NCBI GenBank assembly: GCA_027946555.1
Contig: JAPEVC010000171.1
Coordinates: 1-64,000, forward strand
Source of the DNA: Gnomoniopsis sp. IMI 355080
Taxonomy: Eukaryota; Ascomycota; Sordariomycetes; Diaporthales; Gnomoniaceae
Reading direction: 5' to 3'
DNA: 64,000 nt
The notes under the pieces are model-generated. The model worked only from the letters and a program-made list of their open reading frames with translations, ran no database searches and was not told where the DNA came from. Of the stretch, positions 11,952 through 24,884 are shown piece by piece (the stretch's first letter is position 1; every line of letters begins with the position of its first letter). A program made the position numbers and the translations under genes.

Positions 11952-13361
11952 GCGAGGTGGCCCAGCATTGTGCACAGTCATGGCTGTCAACCGGCAGATG
12001 GCTGATGTGGCCTCGACTTTGTGGTCTGCCGTATGAGGTAATAAGGAAGGAAGGCGACTACGATTGAGGGCCACACAGTCGGGCCGCATGCCCGACTTGT
12101 AAATACCTCCGCTGACTTGACATTCCGTTCCGCAGCGGAACGAGAGCTGGCGTCGAAGCCGTGACATGGCGTTAGAAGGCGTTGTGATGGTTCGCAACTT
12201 GGCGTAATGTGTTGAATGTGGCGGGAAAGACAAACATGGAGGGGCCTGGGGCAGGAGAGACAGCAAAGGTGCAATACAATCATCATTCCAAAAAGAAGAC
12301 CCTTTGGGTGTGGATGCCCAGACATACATACATCTGATAGCTGCAAGCCATGGGCAGGCGGTACTTGCTGCAGGTAAGAGTGCCCTGGTGTTGCCAACGG
12401 GTGGTTTGATGGGAGGATTCAGCTTACCAGCGCCGCGAGAGCCGGGGAAGGTGAGGACTCCCCCGAAACGCTGTGTGAGCATGAGGCTCAAGTGTCGACC
12501 GGGATGCTGTCCAATGTCGACTGTCTACTGTTCCTCATCCCACCCACCCCACACACTCCTCTTGGCTCGGCATAAGTAAGCGGAATCCTGGCGGCCGCAC
12601 CTGGTGACATGGGAAGTCAACCCAAAGCAAATCCTGCTCCATTCCGCTCTGGTGACCCAGTCGTAGCGGCATGGCTTGACTTGCTCGCATCCTGCCCTGT
12701 GCATGACCCTGCTACCAAGTAGGCGGTGTAGCAGACGGTGCGAGGACTGGTACCTCCCAACCTGGGAAGGTAACTGGGGTTCGTGGTCCATGGACAGGAG
12801 TAAATTTCAGTGCTGGCATGTCCACACCACGGCGACGAGCGAGTTCCCGTTTTTGAGGTCCTGGGACGACCAGAAAAAAAAAAGAAAAAAAAGGAACCTT
12901 GTGCGAGGGTTGATTTCATTGCTATAGTACATGTCCTCTCAAGAATCCACCGTGGCTGCCCACCGAAACCTCGGGGCTAAATTCTCGCCATTTTGTGGGG
13001 AGATTGGCGGCCGAGACGCGCGAATCCCGTAGCCCACCCTGCCCACCCGGAAAGGTGTCACCCACGAGGCCAGTGTGGTCCTGCTGCTGCGATAAGTGTG
13101 ATGAAAGTCTGAATAATATCAACGTGAAACCCGCGAGAAGCCGTAGGCAAGGCAGACAGGTCATTTCACCTGTCCGGGGTTAACTATATTGGTGGGCCCA
13201 AATCTCACTATCCCATCCTCCCAACCGCACGGTCTACTGCATGTACAAGTACATAATTTGAGACGTACTTTTGGTAGTACGCTGGCTGGTGCCCCCGGAG
13301 TACCCGCACAGAATGGTGGGCAGCACGTTCCCGCTCGCACCGCTCGGATCCATTCATAACA

Positions 13362-13396
13362 CATACTACATAGTATAGTCCATACTACGCAGTATG
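13362..13396. repeat. Two adjacent TACTAC-AGTA palindromes
   Basis: CATACTACATAGTATAG is followed four bases later by CATACTACGCAGTATG. Each half is an inverted repeat with its axis at AT or GC, and the two copies differ only at the axis. Similar units recur at about 14458, 15657, 23841 and 24030. Confidence 0.6.
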
Positions 13397-15656
13397 GACC
13401 CGGGCAGAAGGACCCTTCTCGCATCGCATGATGCATCGGATAGACTTTTGATCTGTCTCCTTATCAGGCATTCAGCCCCCACAAGGCGAGAAGTCGTCAT
13501 TCGATCTTCAACTGTTGCAAATGCAAGAAGCCAACACGCTCGTCGCTTCGCGAGACTTTGAAGCTAACACCGACCCGCCATGTGCGTGCAAAAAAGCGAA
13601 GTTGCCGAACATCTTTCTCGCTGACCTCGACGCTTGCCCAAGTTGGTGTGCCTTATCAAGACGAGCCCCCCTGTTGCTTACCCCCTTGTTGATTGACAGC
13701 CTGGTATCACGGCGTCGCTGGGACATGTATAGTATTGAGACATACATGATGCGACGGTGTCTTAAAACCCTCTGCAGGTATAATAATAATACATTTAGAT
13801 TGTGTTTAGACAAGTGACTCCTCATAATCTTGGAAGGAAAAAAAAAAAGAGCTGCCTGGAGTTCAGTGGCTCTCTCATCTCGGGTATGCCACATGCCGAC
13901 CGACCATGGGGATTTCGACATTCGTGTACCAATGCCTGGTCCGCCTCTGGAGGCGAGGCTTCGTCGATCGATCCCCATGGAGAACAGGGCAACCCACAAC
14001 GAGTAAGGAGCTATGTGATATGTCGGATTGACCGTGATAATTGAAAGAACAGTCGGCGAGCCGGGTCCGCTTCTGGCCGAGCCCAGGGGTATAGTTGCTG
14101 TCACCTGGGTGGGGGCTCAGCAAGTCGACAAACAGCAAGGTGTTGTATCCGGTGGGACCAGAACGTGGATGGACGTGGATGGTGGCTGGTGGCTGGATGG
14201 CTGTCGCCAAAAGTACCCGGTTCTTATTGCGATTTGAGCAGGTAATATACATACTATGGTAGTACTCAAAAAAAAAAGCCCAAGCGGATGGATGCTGCTG
14301 GCGCGCATTCATAGCACAATGGACAAGTCCTTCGTTTCAAACCCACACCCATGTCCGCAGGGGTGGCGGGAAGGCTAAAAAGCATCCAGACTGTCGGTGT
14401 CGGCTGGCTGTCCAGCTGGACTTGGCGCGTTTTCCGACGGCCAGCAGGTAGTTTGGCAGTACTACGCAGTGGGAAACAGGCCCGAACCCTTCCGTTATAG
14501 GGAGGGAAGCTCCGTGACCAATACAGGCAAGTAAGTGTTGCCACGCTAGCCTGCTTCTCGTTGGCCGCCGGGACGAGCTCATGCACCTAAACTCACTTGA
14601 CGGCCACGAGATCCGTGGTACGGCCAGAACACTCAACAAAAAGGAGGGACGGATTGCTCGTAATCGTGTACGCTGCGGGCACCATCTCTGCAAAACATCG
14701 TGCCCGTGCGATTGGGGAGGAAATGGGCCAAAACAAGCACCAGGATGGTTGAGCAACTCGTATCCGACACTTTGGGACCGACAACCCTTGCCAACAAAAG
14801 CATTTTTAGCAGGGCCCGCCCGATCCTCTGGCGCCGCCGTTAGGTCCCAAGGTTGGCCAGGTTGCTGGTTGGGTGTGGGTGTGCTGTGACGCCACGGATA
14901 TTGCTGGCCCCGTCTGATGTTGCAAGCCTAAGGACTCGGGAGCGGGAGCTCCCACATCAAGTTCCGAGCTGTCGGTGCCGAAGCGAACTACATCTGAAGA
15001 TCTTCACGTCAACCCCCAATAGTTTCCCTACATACGAGTCTCGAGCCTCGGAGACTTCGCTTGGGAGACTTTCACTAGGATGATGATGTAGTCCATCTTG
15101 GCAGCAACAGAGGCGTGGCATGTTACGTTGGAGGTGTCCTTTTCTCCCAAGACTGATAGAAAGAATCATTGGATCAACGTCCCCATGCAAAAGGGGCAAG
15201 CATTTCGCTCATCGTTGCACAGCGTGGGAAAGGACGCCCTGGCCATCTGTAGCAGTACACAGCATTCACTTTGAGTTTCCTTTGCGCCGGCCAAGCCGTC
15301 CCAAGAACGCAAGGCTTGCCTGTGGTGCCTGTTTGTCTGTGAGGCCTGGACAAAGCTCTCATGTGGCTTGTCAACTGTCAGAGCCCGACAGTTTGGAAGG
15401 GCACTTTTTCGTAGTAATAATCTGAACAAGCAACTAGCATTTTAGTCTTAATTAAAACGCCGTGGGACGACGCCTCCGATCGACCACGCTCGTTCCCGGC
15501 ATCCCGGGCCCAGATGCTCGGGTCATCGAGATTGCGGGAATGTCGAGTGGGGGGGGGGTGATAACTGGACCAAAGAAAAAAGACCAAAAAGGGGAAAAAC
15601 TAAAAAAGGAAAAGAAGCAAGTCAATTTGCATTTTGGCGGTAATGGGTAGCGTTAC

Positions 15657-15683
15657 CTACATAGTACTATGTACTATGTACTT
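15657..15683. repeat. ACATAGTACTATGTACTATG palindromic repeat
   Basis: Overlapping copies of the inverted repeat TAGTACTA and CATAGTACTATG form a short self-complementary stretch in the gene-free region. A near relative lies at about 8520-8536 upstream of the Pth11-like gene. Confidence 0.5.
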
Positions 15684-18600
15684 GGTATACCGATAGTCCT
15701 CGTGCAGGGTGGGGTTCTAAAATTGGATCTTTTGTGAGAGTGCAGCTGCAGTAGCGTTGGCTCAGATTGCAGCGCCCGACATCTGTGGAAAGCCTTGCGA
15801 CTTGTTGGCATAGAATTTGGGCGAGACTTTGTTCCGGGACATGTTCCCGAGCCTACTTACTATATGTATGCTGAGAAGATTGTACGAAGTAAACTGAATG
15901 GTCGAGAAATGGAATCAACAAGGGGTGTTGTACCTACCTACTCTGCTGCTGCACAACATAGGAGGCATCTACTACTTTGTATTTCACGTAGGTTCGTACT
16001 GTGCAGTACTTGTACCATGTTATGTACATGGCTTTGGTTCTTCTGTGTTGAGTGGGACCAAGAAGATCCTCTAACAGTATGGCAGCTCCAGGATGCTACC
16101 TACGTCAAGAAGACTGACTACATACCTGCCAAATTCGCCAATGATCTTAGGATGCGGGGAGAAAACCCGGTCTCCCTGCTTTGCCGAGCCCAGACTGTGG
16201 GCCCCCAAGTTGTTGGCAGATTATCGTGTCAAATGAAAAGAGCAATACAGCATGACGATCGCAGCTTCGGATCTTGTCTGTTCCGTGGACCATTGGTGAC
16301 GCTTCTCCATCCCTTGCGCCACGACTTGCTTCTCCACGAGAGGAAAGGGTTACTTACCGTAGACCGCTCAGGTAGTTTTCCTGGAAATTGAAAGTACATC
16401 GTACTGTGTAGTTGATCATCGATTCGCGCACAAGGTTTTGACCTATTGAAGTACCAAGTTTGACCGTAGGCACATTGCTCCGAGTGCGAACAAGCGGCAT
16501 ACCCTCCTCTGGCTCTGCCGTGGCCACTGGAGAGTCAAGAGCCGAGCTGAAGGCCTCTCAGAGGCCCACGTGGGCTACCTCTTTCGGCATCAGCCACATT
16601 TGTTCGGAACAAAGCAGCACAACAACATGGCCGTCATGGCAAATTGGTATAGTATATGGTGTTTTGAGATCTGCAGTCAGCACAGCGCTTTTTGCAGGGT
16701 GGGTTTGCTTCGAAGTGGGCAGCCAAGGCCGCCTCGCTCCGCTGTCCAATGACATGCACAATCCATGTACGCTGGTCATGGTTGCATTCGCTGCCTTGTG
16801 TGAATCAAGGAAGTAGGGACCTGTCTTGCAGTAAGCAGCAAGGTCATGCCTCAATGTAAGGCTGGCTCCATTGGCTGCCCTTGGTGCCACCTCATGGCGT
16901 CCTTGTCGTGTGGGCCCGGATTGAGGAGATCTGAATCTCCACACTACACAGGGGCTTTTTGTCAGACACACAGATAAACAGTACAAAGTATCCGCACACA
17001 GTACATCGTAGGACTCAGGTGGAAGCCGACCGGTCTGGAATCTCAGTAGTCGGCGACCTCGTAAGCTCGTGTGGGGGATGTGAGAGAGTCAGGTGCGGTC
17101 AGGGCCAAACCTTATGGCATCCACATATGCTACAACGGTGCACTGTACGATACTCAATAGTGCTATGGTATAATAGGCAGCAAGAAAAATGTTTCGGGAT
17201 TTCTGCATGGGGTACCGGTATGGGTTCCATCTCTTGATGCTCCGTAACAAGATCTGCCGGCTTCGCTCGCACGTGGCCGCATTGGTGGTCAAAGGATTCA
17301 GCTCCTCACGAATTATCGATGGGCTCCACCCGCCCTAACTTAGGAAAGCGGACTGCTGTAGGTAAAAGTCGGTAGGCGGATAGAAGTAGATGATGGACGA
17401 CAAGTTATGCAGCAGTATTCACATCAAGTACTACACAAAGAGTACTCCTGTTCTCAGTATTACATAAGCGAACTGCCACGAGATCGGGGCTCCGCTCCGA
17501 AGGGTATCCCCCGGAAGATACTTAGTTGCTATGTACGGTAGGTAAAACAGTACATACCTGCTTACCCACACCACATCATCTGATCCCCTGCCGTTGCACC
17601 TTGCTCCCCTCGTCAGCAAATTCAATGCTGCCGCCATGTCATCGTCCGGGGCCAGCCAGATGGTCGCTGCCATCTTAGAATCCTTCCGTGTGTCGACATG
17701 GCATTGCGGCGGCTGCTCGATCGATGCCATGGGACACGTCGAGCGTAGGGGCGGCCGTCTCAGCCCTACATGCCACGCGAGCCTCGCAGAATACCACAGA
17801 CATCCACTCCGACATGCTCAACTCGACACGTTTGGATGTCTTCGCCGCTTGTCCGTGCATCCCATCACTCGTCATGCATAACAAAATGCCCGCAGCCCGC
17901 CGCCGGCCAAGCATGTCAGACCGGGTGCTCACACCATCCGAAGAATTGCAACTCTTGGATACGACGACCCGTACCGCCTGTAGGGCCAATGGCAATGATC
18001 CACTGTGGGAAAGATGCTCGTCGACCACGAGGCAACCCTGCTGACTTTGGCTACCTACCCTGCTACTCAGGTAGCGGGTAGGGGCCGGCGAGGACCTCGG
18101 AGCTCGAGCTCGAGCTTGACCTGGCGTCCGCAAAATTGCACGCCCTGTCAGTCCTGTTTGTTTCACCGGCCTCGGGTCGCCAATGAACAAGCCAATCTCG
18201 TTGGACCATCATTCGGCCCCCAAGCTGCATCTCCATCCTGCTTGCTTACTGAGTCCTCCCTGCATTCTCATCTGCCGGACTCCAGTCAGCACTCTCATTC
18301 TTTGATTTGTCTCGGCAACGATCTCTCCCCTATTCGATGCATGCTTTTGTCCTACTATTGTATTTGGCCCCCAAAACTAGCTACGACGAACCACTTTGGA
18401 TCACCGCGTGGCGTGTGGTCCGGCGTCTATTCCAACCTTCTTGGGGCATGGCAAGAGACACAAAAACTACCACAGAATGGTCCAAGTAGCTCTGTCTCGG
18501 GGCGCGTGGCCGACGCTAAATCGGATGGAGCATCTGATACAGACCCACCACCCCAAGGGACGACAACAGAATGGGCACGGCTAGCCATGAGCGCTTTGTT

Positions 18601-19544
18601 ATTAGTCACTACTATCATTCGTTATTGTGCGATGGCATGCCTGTCACAAGGCCGCCCTAATGTGAGGTAACGAACAGAGGGAAAGTAATCCGCACGCTTC
18701 AGTATCACCCGTTACTCCAGACCAAGACCAGAGATTCTATGTCTCGTCTGCGCTGTAGCGATGCCCCTGGGGACATGTGTACCAGACCAGTCCAACACTC
18801 CCGGAGCATGGTCATCATTTGACAACTTAGATTTATACTCAATGAAATCGAAGAGATGCACCTGTTGGAATCGAGCTGAAACACACTATGTCGATACAGA
18901 TGCCCACTTGGTGGCTGTCGTGAGGCCAGCAGATAGGCTATCCACCGGACAATTCGGCTGTCGTGATGTCGCATCGCGTTCACTACTTGACCCAGCAGTT
19001 TGGAGGCAGCCGGGAAAGCATTGGATGACATGAACCGAGCCAAAGCACGATCAAACCTTGGAAGGGCCACGGTCCTAGCGAAAGAACCTGCACCTGCATT
19101 GCATTGGCGCGTCGCCGGGTCCGGAACTACCAAGTACGTGCATACCATAGTAGTATGCTGCTTAGTGAGGTACTCACAGAAGTCCAAGTCCGCCGCTGTT
19201 GCTCCTCTCGTTGATGACAGTGCCGTCCCCGCGCACTGTCTCATTCACCCTCGATCTCGTTCGATGTCGTCTGAACATTCCATAGCGATGATGATGGTAT
19301 CGTACGCCGTACGGACCCGCCTCACATTGTTCGGACTGCCGGACGAACAGGAGCCGACGGGCATGACATTGGTCCGTCTACGCCATGACCACTCAGTGGC
19401 AGTAGTGTTTGGAGCAGAAGCTGTACCAAGTACCACCATGTAAAGAGCACTGGCCCTTCCGAACCCAGTCTGGTCAGTGGGACAGTGTGAGCAGCAGACC
19501 AGCAGGGACCAGGGAGAGACAAAGGTGGGACCCTTTGAGGTCCC

Positions 19545-19571
19545 GGGTGGCACGGGTGGCACGGGTGGCAC
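19545..19571. repeat. Three copies of the 9-mer GGGTGGCAC
   Basis: Three perfect head-to-tail copies of a 9-base unit are visible. No reading frame crossing them looks genuine, so this is a simple minisatellite in the gene-free region. Confidence 0.7.
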
Positions 19572-20540
19572 CGCCATCTTGTCGTTCTTTTTTTAAATTT
19601 TAAGTTAGGTGGTTTCCATACAGGCGACAGGGGCTCGCCATCCAGCACCTCGCTTTTCAGCCAACCACCATCGAGAATGTACCAAGACCTCAATGACAAG
19701 TACCTTCCATCCGCATCAGACCTACTCGTCAGGACCTGCTCGTTTTGTCTGGCAAGGGCATTCACTGGCGTATGACAGTTTGGTAGCACAATGGGCATCG
19801 ATGGCAGACTTGCTCCAGAACAAGACCTTTCCAGTCCCCTGTCCGTCCGGACTCGCCCGTCCTTGAATTAAATTCGTCTGTCTGTCAAACCGGGATCAGC
19901 CTCTGATTTGCAGCAGCCAGAGACACGTATTTGCTTCTTTTCACTGTATCCAGGCACCGCCAGGCAGATTACTCACTTTCCACACGACCGGTCAGAAAAA
20001 TACGTACCCTCCTCTAGGCAGGGGTCTGATGTTGCTTCTTCGAGGGTCGTCTGCATGGATGCTGCAAAGAGCGCCCGCTTGCGAAGCCACGGGCTCCCGA
20101 TTGGGCATGAGATGGGGTAGGACGACTGAAGATCTCGACGTCAAATCGCCAATTCCATCAGGTCCAGGACGTAGTTCTGCCAGCCAGCGTAGCCAGAATA
20201 GGTGACTTTTGTCGAGCCAAAGACTGCTGGCATCTGCAAGTCATAAAGACGGACACTGATCAGTGTCTACTACCCCTGACTTGACGAGTCTCTAGGCCGC
20301 CTGATGGTTTCGGGATTAGACAAGCTTGGGCACTCATCGCTTCGGCGTCTGTGCAGTCTGTTCTGGAGGCCAACAACTATCACACGACGGCAATCATTGC
20401 CGTGACGAAAGATAATTTCTGTCTCTCGGTAACGCGATAGATTAGTGGGCAGATTGCGGCTTGCCGTCAATCCTATAGCAAAGGCGCTCAGGGGCAAGGG
20501 AACGTGCCCCACAAACATGTGAACTCTACCTGAGCGTTCT

Positions 20541-20575
20541 GCGCCTATCTGCGCCTATCTGCACCTATCTGCACC
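20541..20575. repeat. Tandem 10-mer GCRCCTATCT
   Basis: Two GCGCCTATCT units are followed by one GCACCTATCT and the partial unit GCACC. One base in the third copy has diverged. It lies in the gene-free region and has no evident function. Confidence 0.7.
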
Positions 20576-23500
20576 GCCATGTCCAAGTCAGCCAATCAAG
20601 GCCATGTTCACCCACTCTGTTGGACGAAAGCGATGTGGGATGCCAACAGGGCAGAGGAGCCCTACTTTAATGGGAAAGTCCCCAAGCAATAGAGATGCTG
20701 ACTGCGTCCGAAAAGGGTCTGGTAGGCTACGATGAGGGTCCCACGGCAAGTGACGACATGATGAGGCTGGCAACTAGTCCTCCCTGTGGGGCGTCAGATT
20801 CCTCGGCGAACCTGGCAGTCGCATCGAGACCTCATTCGAAATTTGTAGTACTCGAAGGAAGGGAATTGGCTGACACCAAACAAGGCGTCGGATGGAAGTG
20901 AAACATGTCAACAGCAATGATGCTGATGAAGGACTTGAAAGCAAAAGATATTTCAATGCGACCCAAAGGGGCAAAAAACAAACTCAAGGCATGGGCGCAA
21001 GACTATCTACAGGTGAAGTGCAGTAAGAAGGCTGTACACTTATTTCGGGAATGTCGCCAGGTCACGCAACCCAAAACAGCACCCAACTTGCATTGCCTCA
21101 GATCGTACGTTACCCTAAGCGCCGATTGGGAGCCGGCGATTGACTTCTCATCTCAGCAAGACCAAACATATGCGGCATTAACGCAGGCACGAGCACTCTC
21201 TGCTCGATCTCAACCCAAGAGTAGGTACTTTGAAGCTGGGCAGACAGACCACAGGACATCATGTCGTACTGGCGGTACCGAGTCTTCCGCAGTTGGGACC
21301 GAGCTTTCAACTCAGCGACTCCTAATCCTATCAAAGGCTGATCCCTGCCAACCAACTTTGGTGTACCTGTACTACCTAGGAATGGTGCCAATGTCGAACG
21401 AAAAGTGGCCTGACCAGCTACTATAGTGCACACCATGGCAGGACCTAGCTTGAGGCCTAGAAACCTCGATTTTTAAAGGGACATACAAGACTAAGTGAAG
21501 TGGTCCTATGACTGCCCCGAGCTTCCCACTGGTTCCCGCCGAGCCGACCTACTAGTGACCGACCCATCTTGGCAGCGAGAGCCATTGTTAGTCGCTGATG
21601 GATGAAAACCTTAAGTTGCAAGACCTGCGACGCATTGCGCGTTCGCGACAGGGCCTTGATTTACGAGAAACTCGGGCAAGTTCCAATAGACTGGCTCGCA
21701 AGGTCAAGGTCTATTCAAGATGGCCTCCTGCGAGATTCATTCAAAGAATGAAGACCCAAAAAGAAGAACGAGAACACAAAAAAAAAAAAAAAATGAAGGA
21801 AAAGAAACCAGACAGTTAGGTGGCTTGCACGGTTGCAAGAAAGGATCCAGATTGCACACTAGCAACGCCAGAGCCAGCGTGCCGGGTGACGGACGCATGG
21901 GCCTCCCAACCATCAGGGGTGCCAGTGAGTACCCAGGCCGCCAGGGACCAGTCGTCCACTCGGGCCTCGTCTTCCCCTTCCTAACATTGCAAACCATAGG
22001 ATCGTTCATATGAAGTCTGTGCCAAAAGTGATTTGAGCAGCACCAAGGGGGAAAAGATTAAAGGGAAGATATATGGGAGGAACGCATGCGAGACATGCCA
22101 CAGCAGGGTAAGGGCGACAAGGGTTTGAGCGCTCAGAATTGTTCGTCCATATCCGTCCCATCACGAAGCAGATTGCAATATGGGGGATCTACGTAACTCC
22201 GCATGTAGGTCTAAGTCAAAGCGACTGGTTGGCTCAGAGAAAAAGAGTGCATCCTGACTCTGAGACCCTGCGCAAATTGTCTTGGATGCCCTCCTTCCCG
22301 CGACCGCTAACAAACCAAGGGTGCTGGCTGCGTTTTTCGCGGTGGTTGACCTTCGAGCCTATGAACGGATTGGCTGACCGAAAGGATAGACAGGTGAGGT
22401 CGCACTCTTCAACAAGCAAGCCAGAGTCAATCGACCGTCATGGATGAGGAGAGCCACAGGCATGGGACAAGAAAACTAGCGGCGGGACGGGCTGAGGGAG
22501 GCGGAGGGAGTGGCTTCCGGGGGAGTTGCAGGGAGCTGGGGATACAGAACCACCCAGACACGCTGTCAAAGGGTCGTCGGTCGGATCAAAATGTCAAGTT
22601 GTCACACGGGGAAAAGGACTGGGGGAGGCTGTGGAGCTTACCACCACAACTACGCTGCTCCCTCATGTGTGCTGCGGCAATCTCACTTCTCACTGCACTT
22701 TACAAAGCATGAAATATCTTGCATGTGTACCGCGGCCATGCATGTCCTAGATCCCGCAAGGCTGCCTCCGAAAAGAATGTTAATAGAGTTTTTCTTTTTC
22801 CTTTGGCGGTCAACCTTTTTTGTCATGCCGGATGAAAATAGCAACAAGACAGGCTCAATCAAGGTGCTGCGCAAAAGCAACGCGGATTAATCCTTTCCAA
22901 AAACGAATCCCGACTTCGCCGTAAGGTTTGACCTCCAGGGCAGACCACCACATTTTCAGATTGTGTGAGGCCTGAAGCAGAAACAAGCAAAGGTGAAAAA
23001 AAAGAAGTGGAACATTCACTCTCGCAAGGTAAGGACGAAAAGAGTAAAGAGTGTGATCAGGCTCTGGGGACGGGAACGACAGGAGCAATTTTAAGTGGAC
23101 AGTCGCAGGGGAAGTTGGGCAGGTCTAATTGATTGCCAGATTGCCTGCTTGCGTGCCTCATGTTGATGAGGTCCTCTTTCTCATTTTATTTGTTATGGTG
23201 ACCGCCTTATTTTCCCAGAGAGATGGTAAGTGTGGAGCACAATTCTAGTGAGACTCCACATACAAACAGCGGCCGCGGAACCTGCTTCCTCTCATCCCGG
23301 GAACTCTCCGACTGCTGTCGTTCCCCCACGTCCAGTCAGTCCAGGCCAGCAAAAGCCCTCTATAATATGGTTTGATAGGGGAATGTCCCGGAATACCAAT
23401 GGTATTCGTTTGGTTCTTGGTGTTTTTTTCCCCTGTTTTTGTTTGTTCCCCTTCTTCTTGTTCCCAGTCTTTTTTCATCTTTCTTCATATCGCGTTGGAG

Positions 23501-24090
23501 TGAGGGCTGACCAGAATAAAATTTCAAAAGAGGGCCGATGGGAAAATGAGATTGGGTGATCAACCGATCCTTCGAAGAAATGCTCGCGTCTACTAGGCCT
23601 GTGAGGTTACAGCGTACTGTGTAGTGGAATCCGGGGATCGCGTCGCTCGGGGATCATGGACAACGAAGCACAGTATTCATCACAGTATTCTTGGTACGGA
23701 GACACCTCGTGTCAACTTGCAAGGGACGGGGTGTGATGAAGGTTGCTCCTCAAGTGGGTATGTCACCACCAACCGGTCGCTGCAAAAAAAAGAATACTGC
23801 CAGCCTGGCAGAAGGATTCTCCTCTGTGGACGTCAAATGCTACATAGTACGCAGTACGGGCGTACTCAGGTATGCAGCCGCGGTGCCATACTTGACATAC
23901 TAGATAAATGCATCCAGCGTGGCGCGCCCACGCTGGAGTGAGACTTGAGAGGGCAAAGTACGGCTTGTGTACGGCTTGTGGCCCAAAGGGCCTTTTGTGG
24001 CTTATGGCAGGGGTGACAGTACCTGGGTACTACATAGTATGCAGGACAGCCCGGTACGAGATACGCGGTGTCACCACGCCAGTACTTACA

Positions 24091-24100
24091 TACCTAGGTA
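24091..24100. repeat. TACCTAGGTA palindrome
   Basis: This is a perfect 10-base palindrome. Identical copies occur in the window at 1340-1349, 38757-38766, 58551-58560 and 58929-58938, a number far above chance for a 10-mer in 64 kb. Confidence 0.7.
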
Positions 24101-24763
24101 GTAGGCAGTGTTCATAGTACCTTCTTCTGGTACCGACTGACCCACCAGCCAGGCAAGCAACATTCTTGAGATCCAGGATCCCGGAAGGCCAAATGCTGTC
24201 TTTCTTCAGGGGGGGCCCTAGTCCCTCCTTGTAGCAGTGCCAGACCCACTCTTCCGGTACTATAGTGCAGTACTTGCCGCAACTTAGCATATCCTGGGAG
24301 GTATCGTGCAGGCAAGTGCGTCTGCTTCGCCTCTCCGCCCTATGGGACTTGCGCTAGTGACGATCTTGGTATGGGGCACATCACCCAAGCCTTCCTCCCG
24401 GACCACCAATGCAGACACGCAAAAACACCACTCACGCTCTCGCTCATCTACTATATCTGTACAAGGCCCCCAACATCCTGATTCCTTTCTTGCCTCCCCG
24501 TATCCACACATCATCCGTCTACACGTCTCGAGTATCCGTCAGTCGGTCGGTCTTGTGTGTCTTATACATACCCAAGACAAGACAATTATCTATCCCCACA
24601 CATACACACCATCTCTCACATCATCACCACATCATCACTCTATCCTTCTCTTCGCCACGCCTCTCGGCCTGGAAACCCCTCTACGAGCAACAAGGGGCAC
24701 TTTGAAGTTGAGGAATCTTTGGGAAGACGATACAGTGCACCGAATGTGCTAGGACACCCGCGG

Positions 24764-24830
24764 GTAAGGCTTACGCGTGACAGCATTGTCGAAGTTACTT
24801 CCAAATCCTCAACTGACATGAACCTCATAG
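24764..24830 (+). other. Probable 5'-leader intron of the C2H2 factor gene
   Basis: A GTAAGG donor, a CTGAC branch-like motif and a CATAG acceptor are correctly spaced in 67 nt, and the start codon of the C2H2 gene follows 54 bases later. There is no open frame that needs this splice, so I infer a spliced 5' UTR. Confidence 0.5.
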
Positions 24831-24884
24831 CGTAAGCTTCGTGGCCTTCCCGGGCCTGATCTTTCGCTCAAGCATTGTCTCGCC

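Larger units (their letters stand above)
11952..24884. other. 12.9-kb stretch without a convincing gene
   Basis: The open frames here reach up to 221 codons, but none has domain character, hydrophobic or charged patterning, or spliceable neighbours. Several overlap in opposite directions across the same G/C-rich DNA, as expected of chance frames. The stretch contains short tandem repeats (19545-19571, 20541-20570), mononucleotide tracts, and many copies of an imperfect palindrome like TACTACATAGTA. The right end, from about 24.3 kb, is C/T- and CA-rich and is probably promoter and 5' leader of the C2H2 gene. I see no transposase, reverse transcriptase or long terminal repeat. Unspliced non-coding RNAs cannot be excluded. 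Confidence 0.6.

Noticed and set aside
13508..14104. 198-codon minus-strand open frame in the desert
   Set aside because: No domain, odd composition, no splice neighbours, and overlapping chance frames on the other strand. It is crossed by the A tract at about 13838.
17675..18670. Overlapping 171- and 221-codon frames on opposite strands
   Set aside because: The DNA is G/C-rich with few stops by chance. Neither product has family features.
20905..21426. 173-codon plus-strand frame
   Set aside because: Length is modest, composition is not protein-like, and no motif is recognised.
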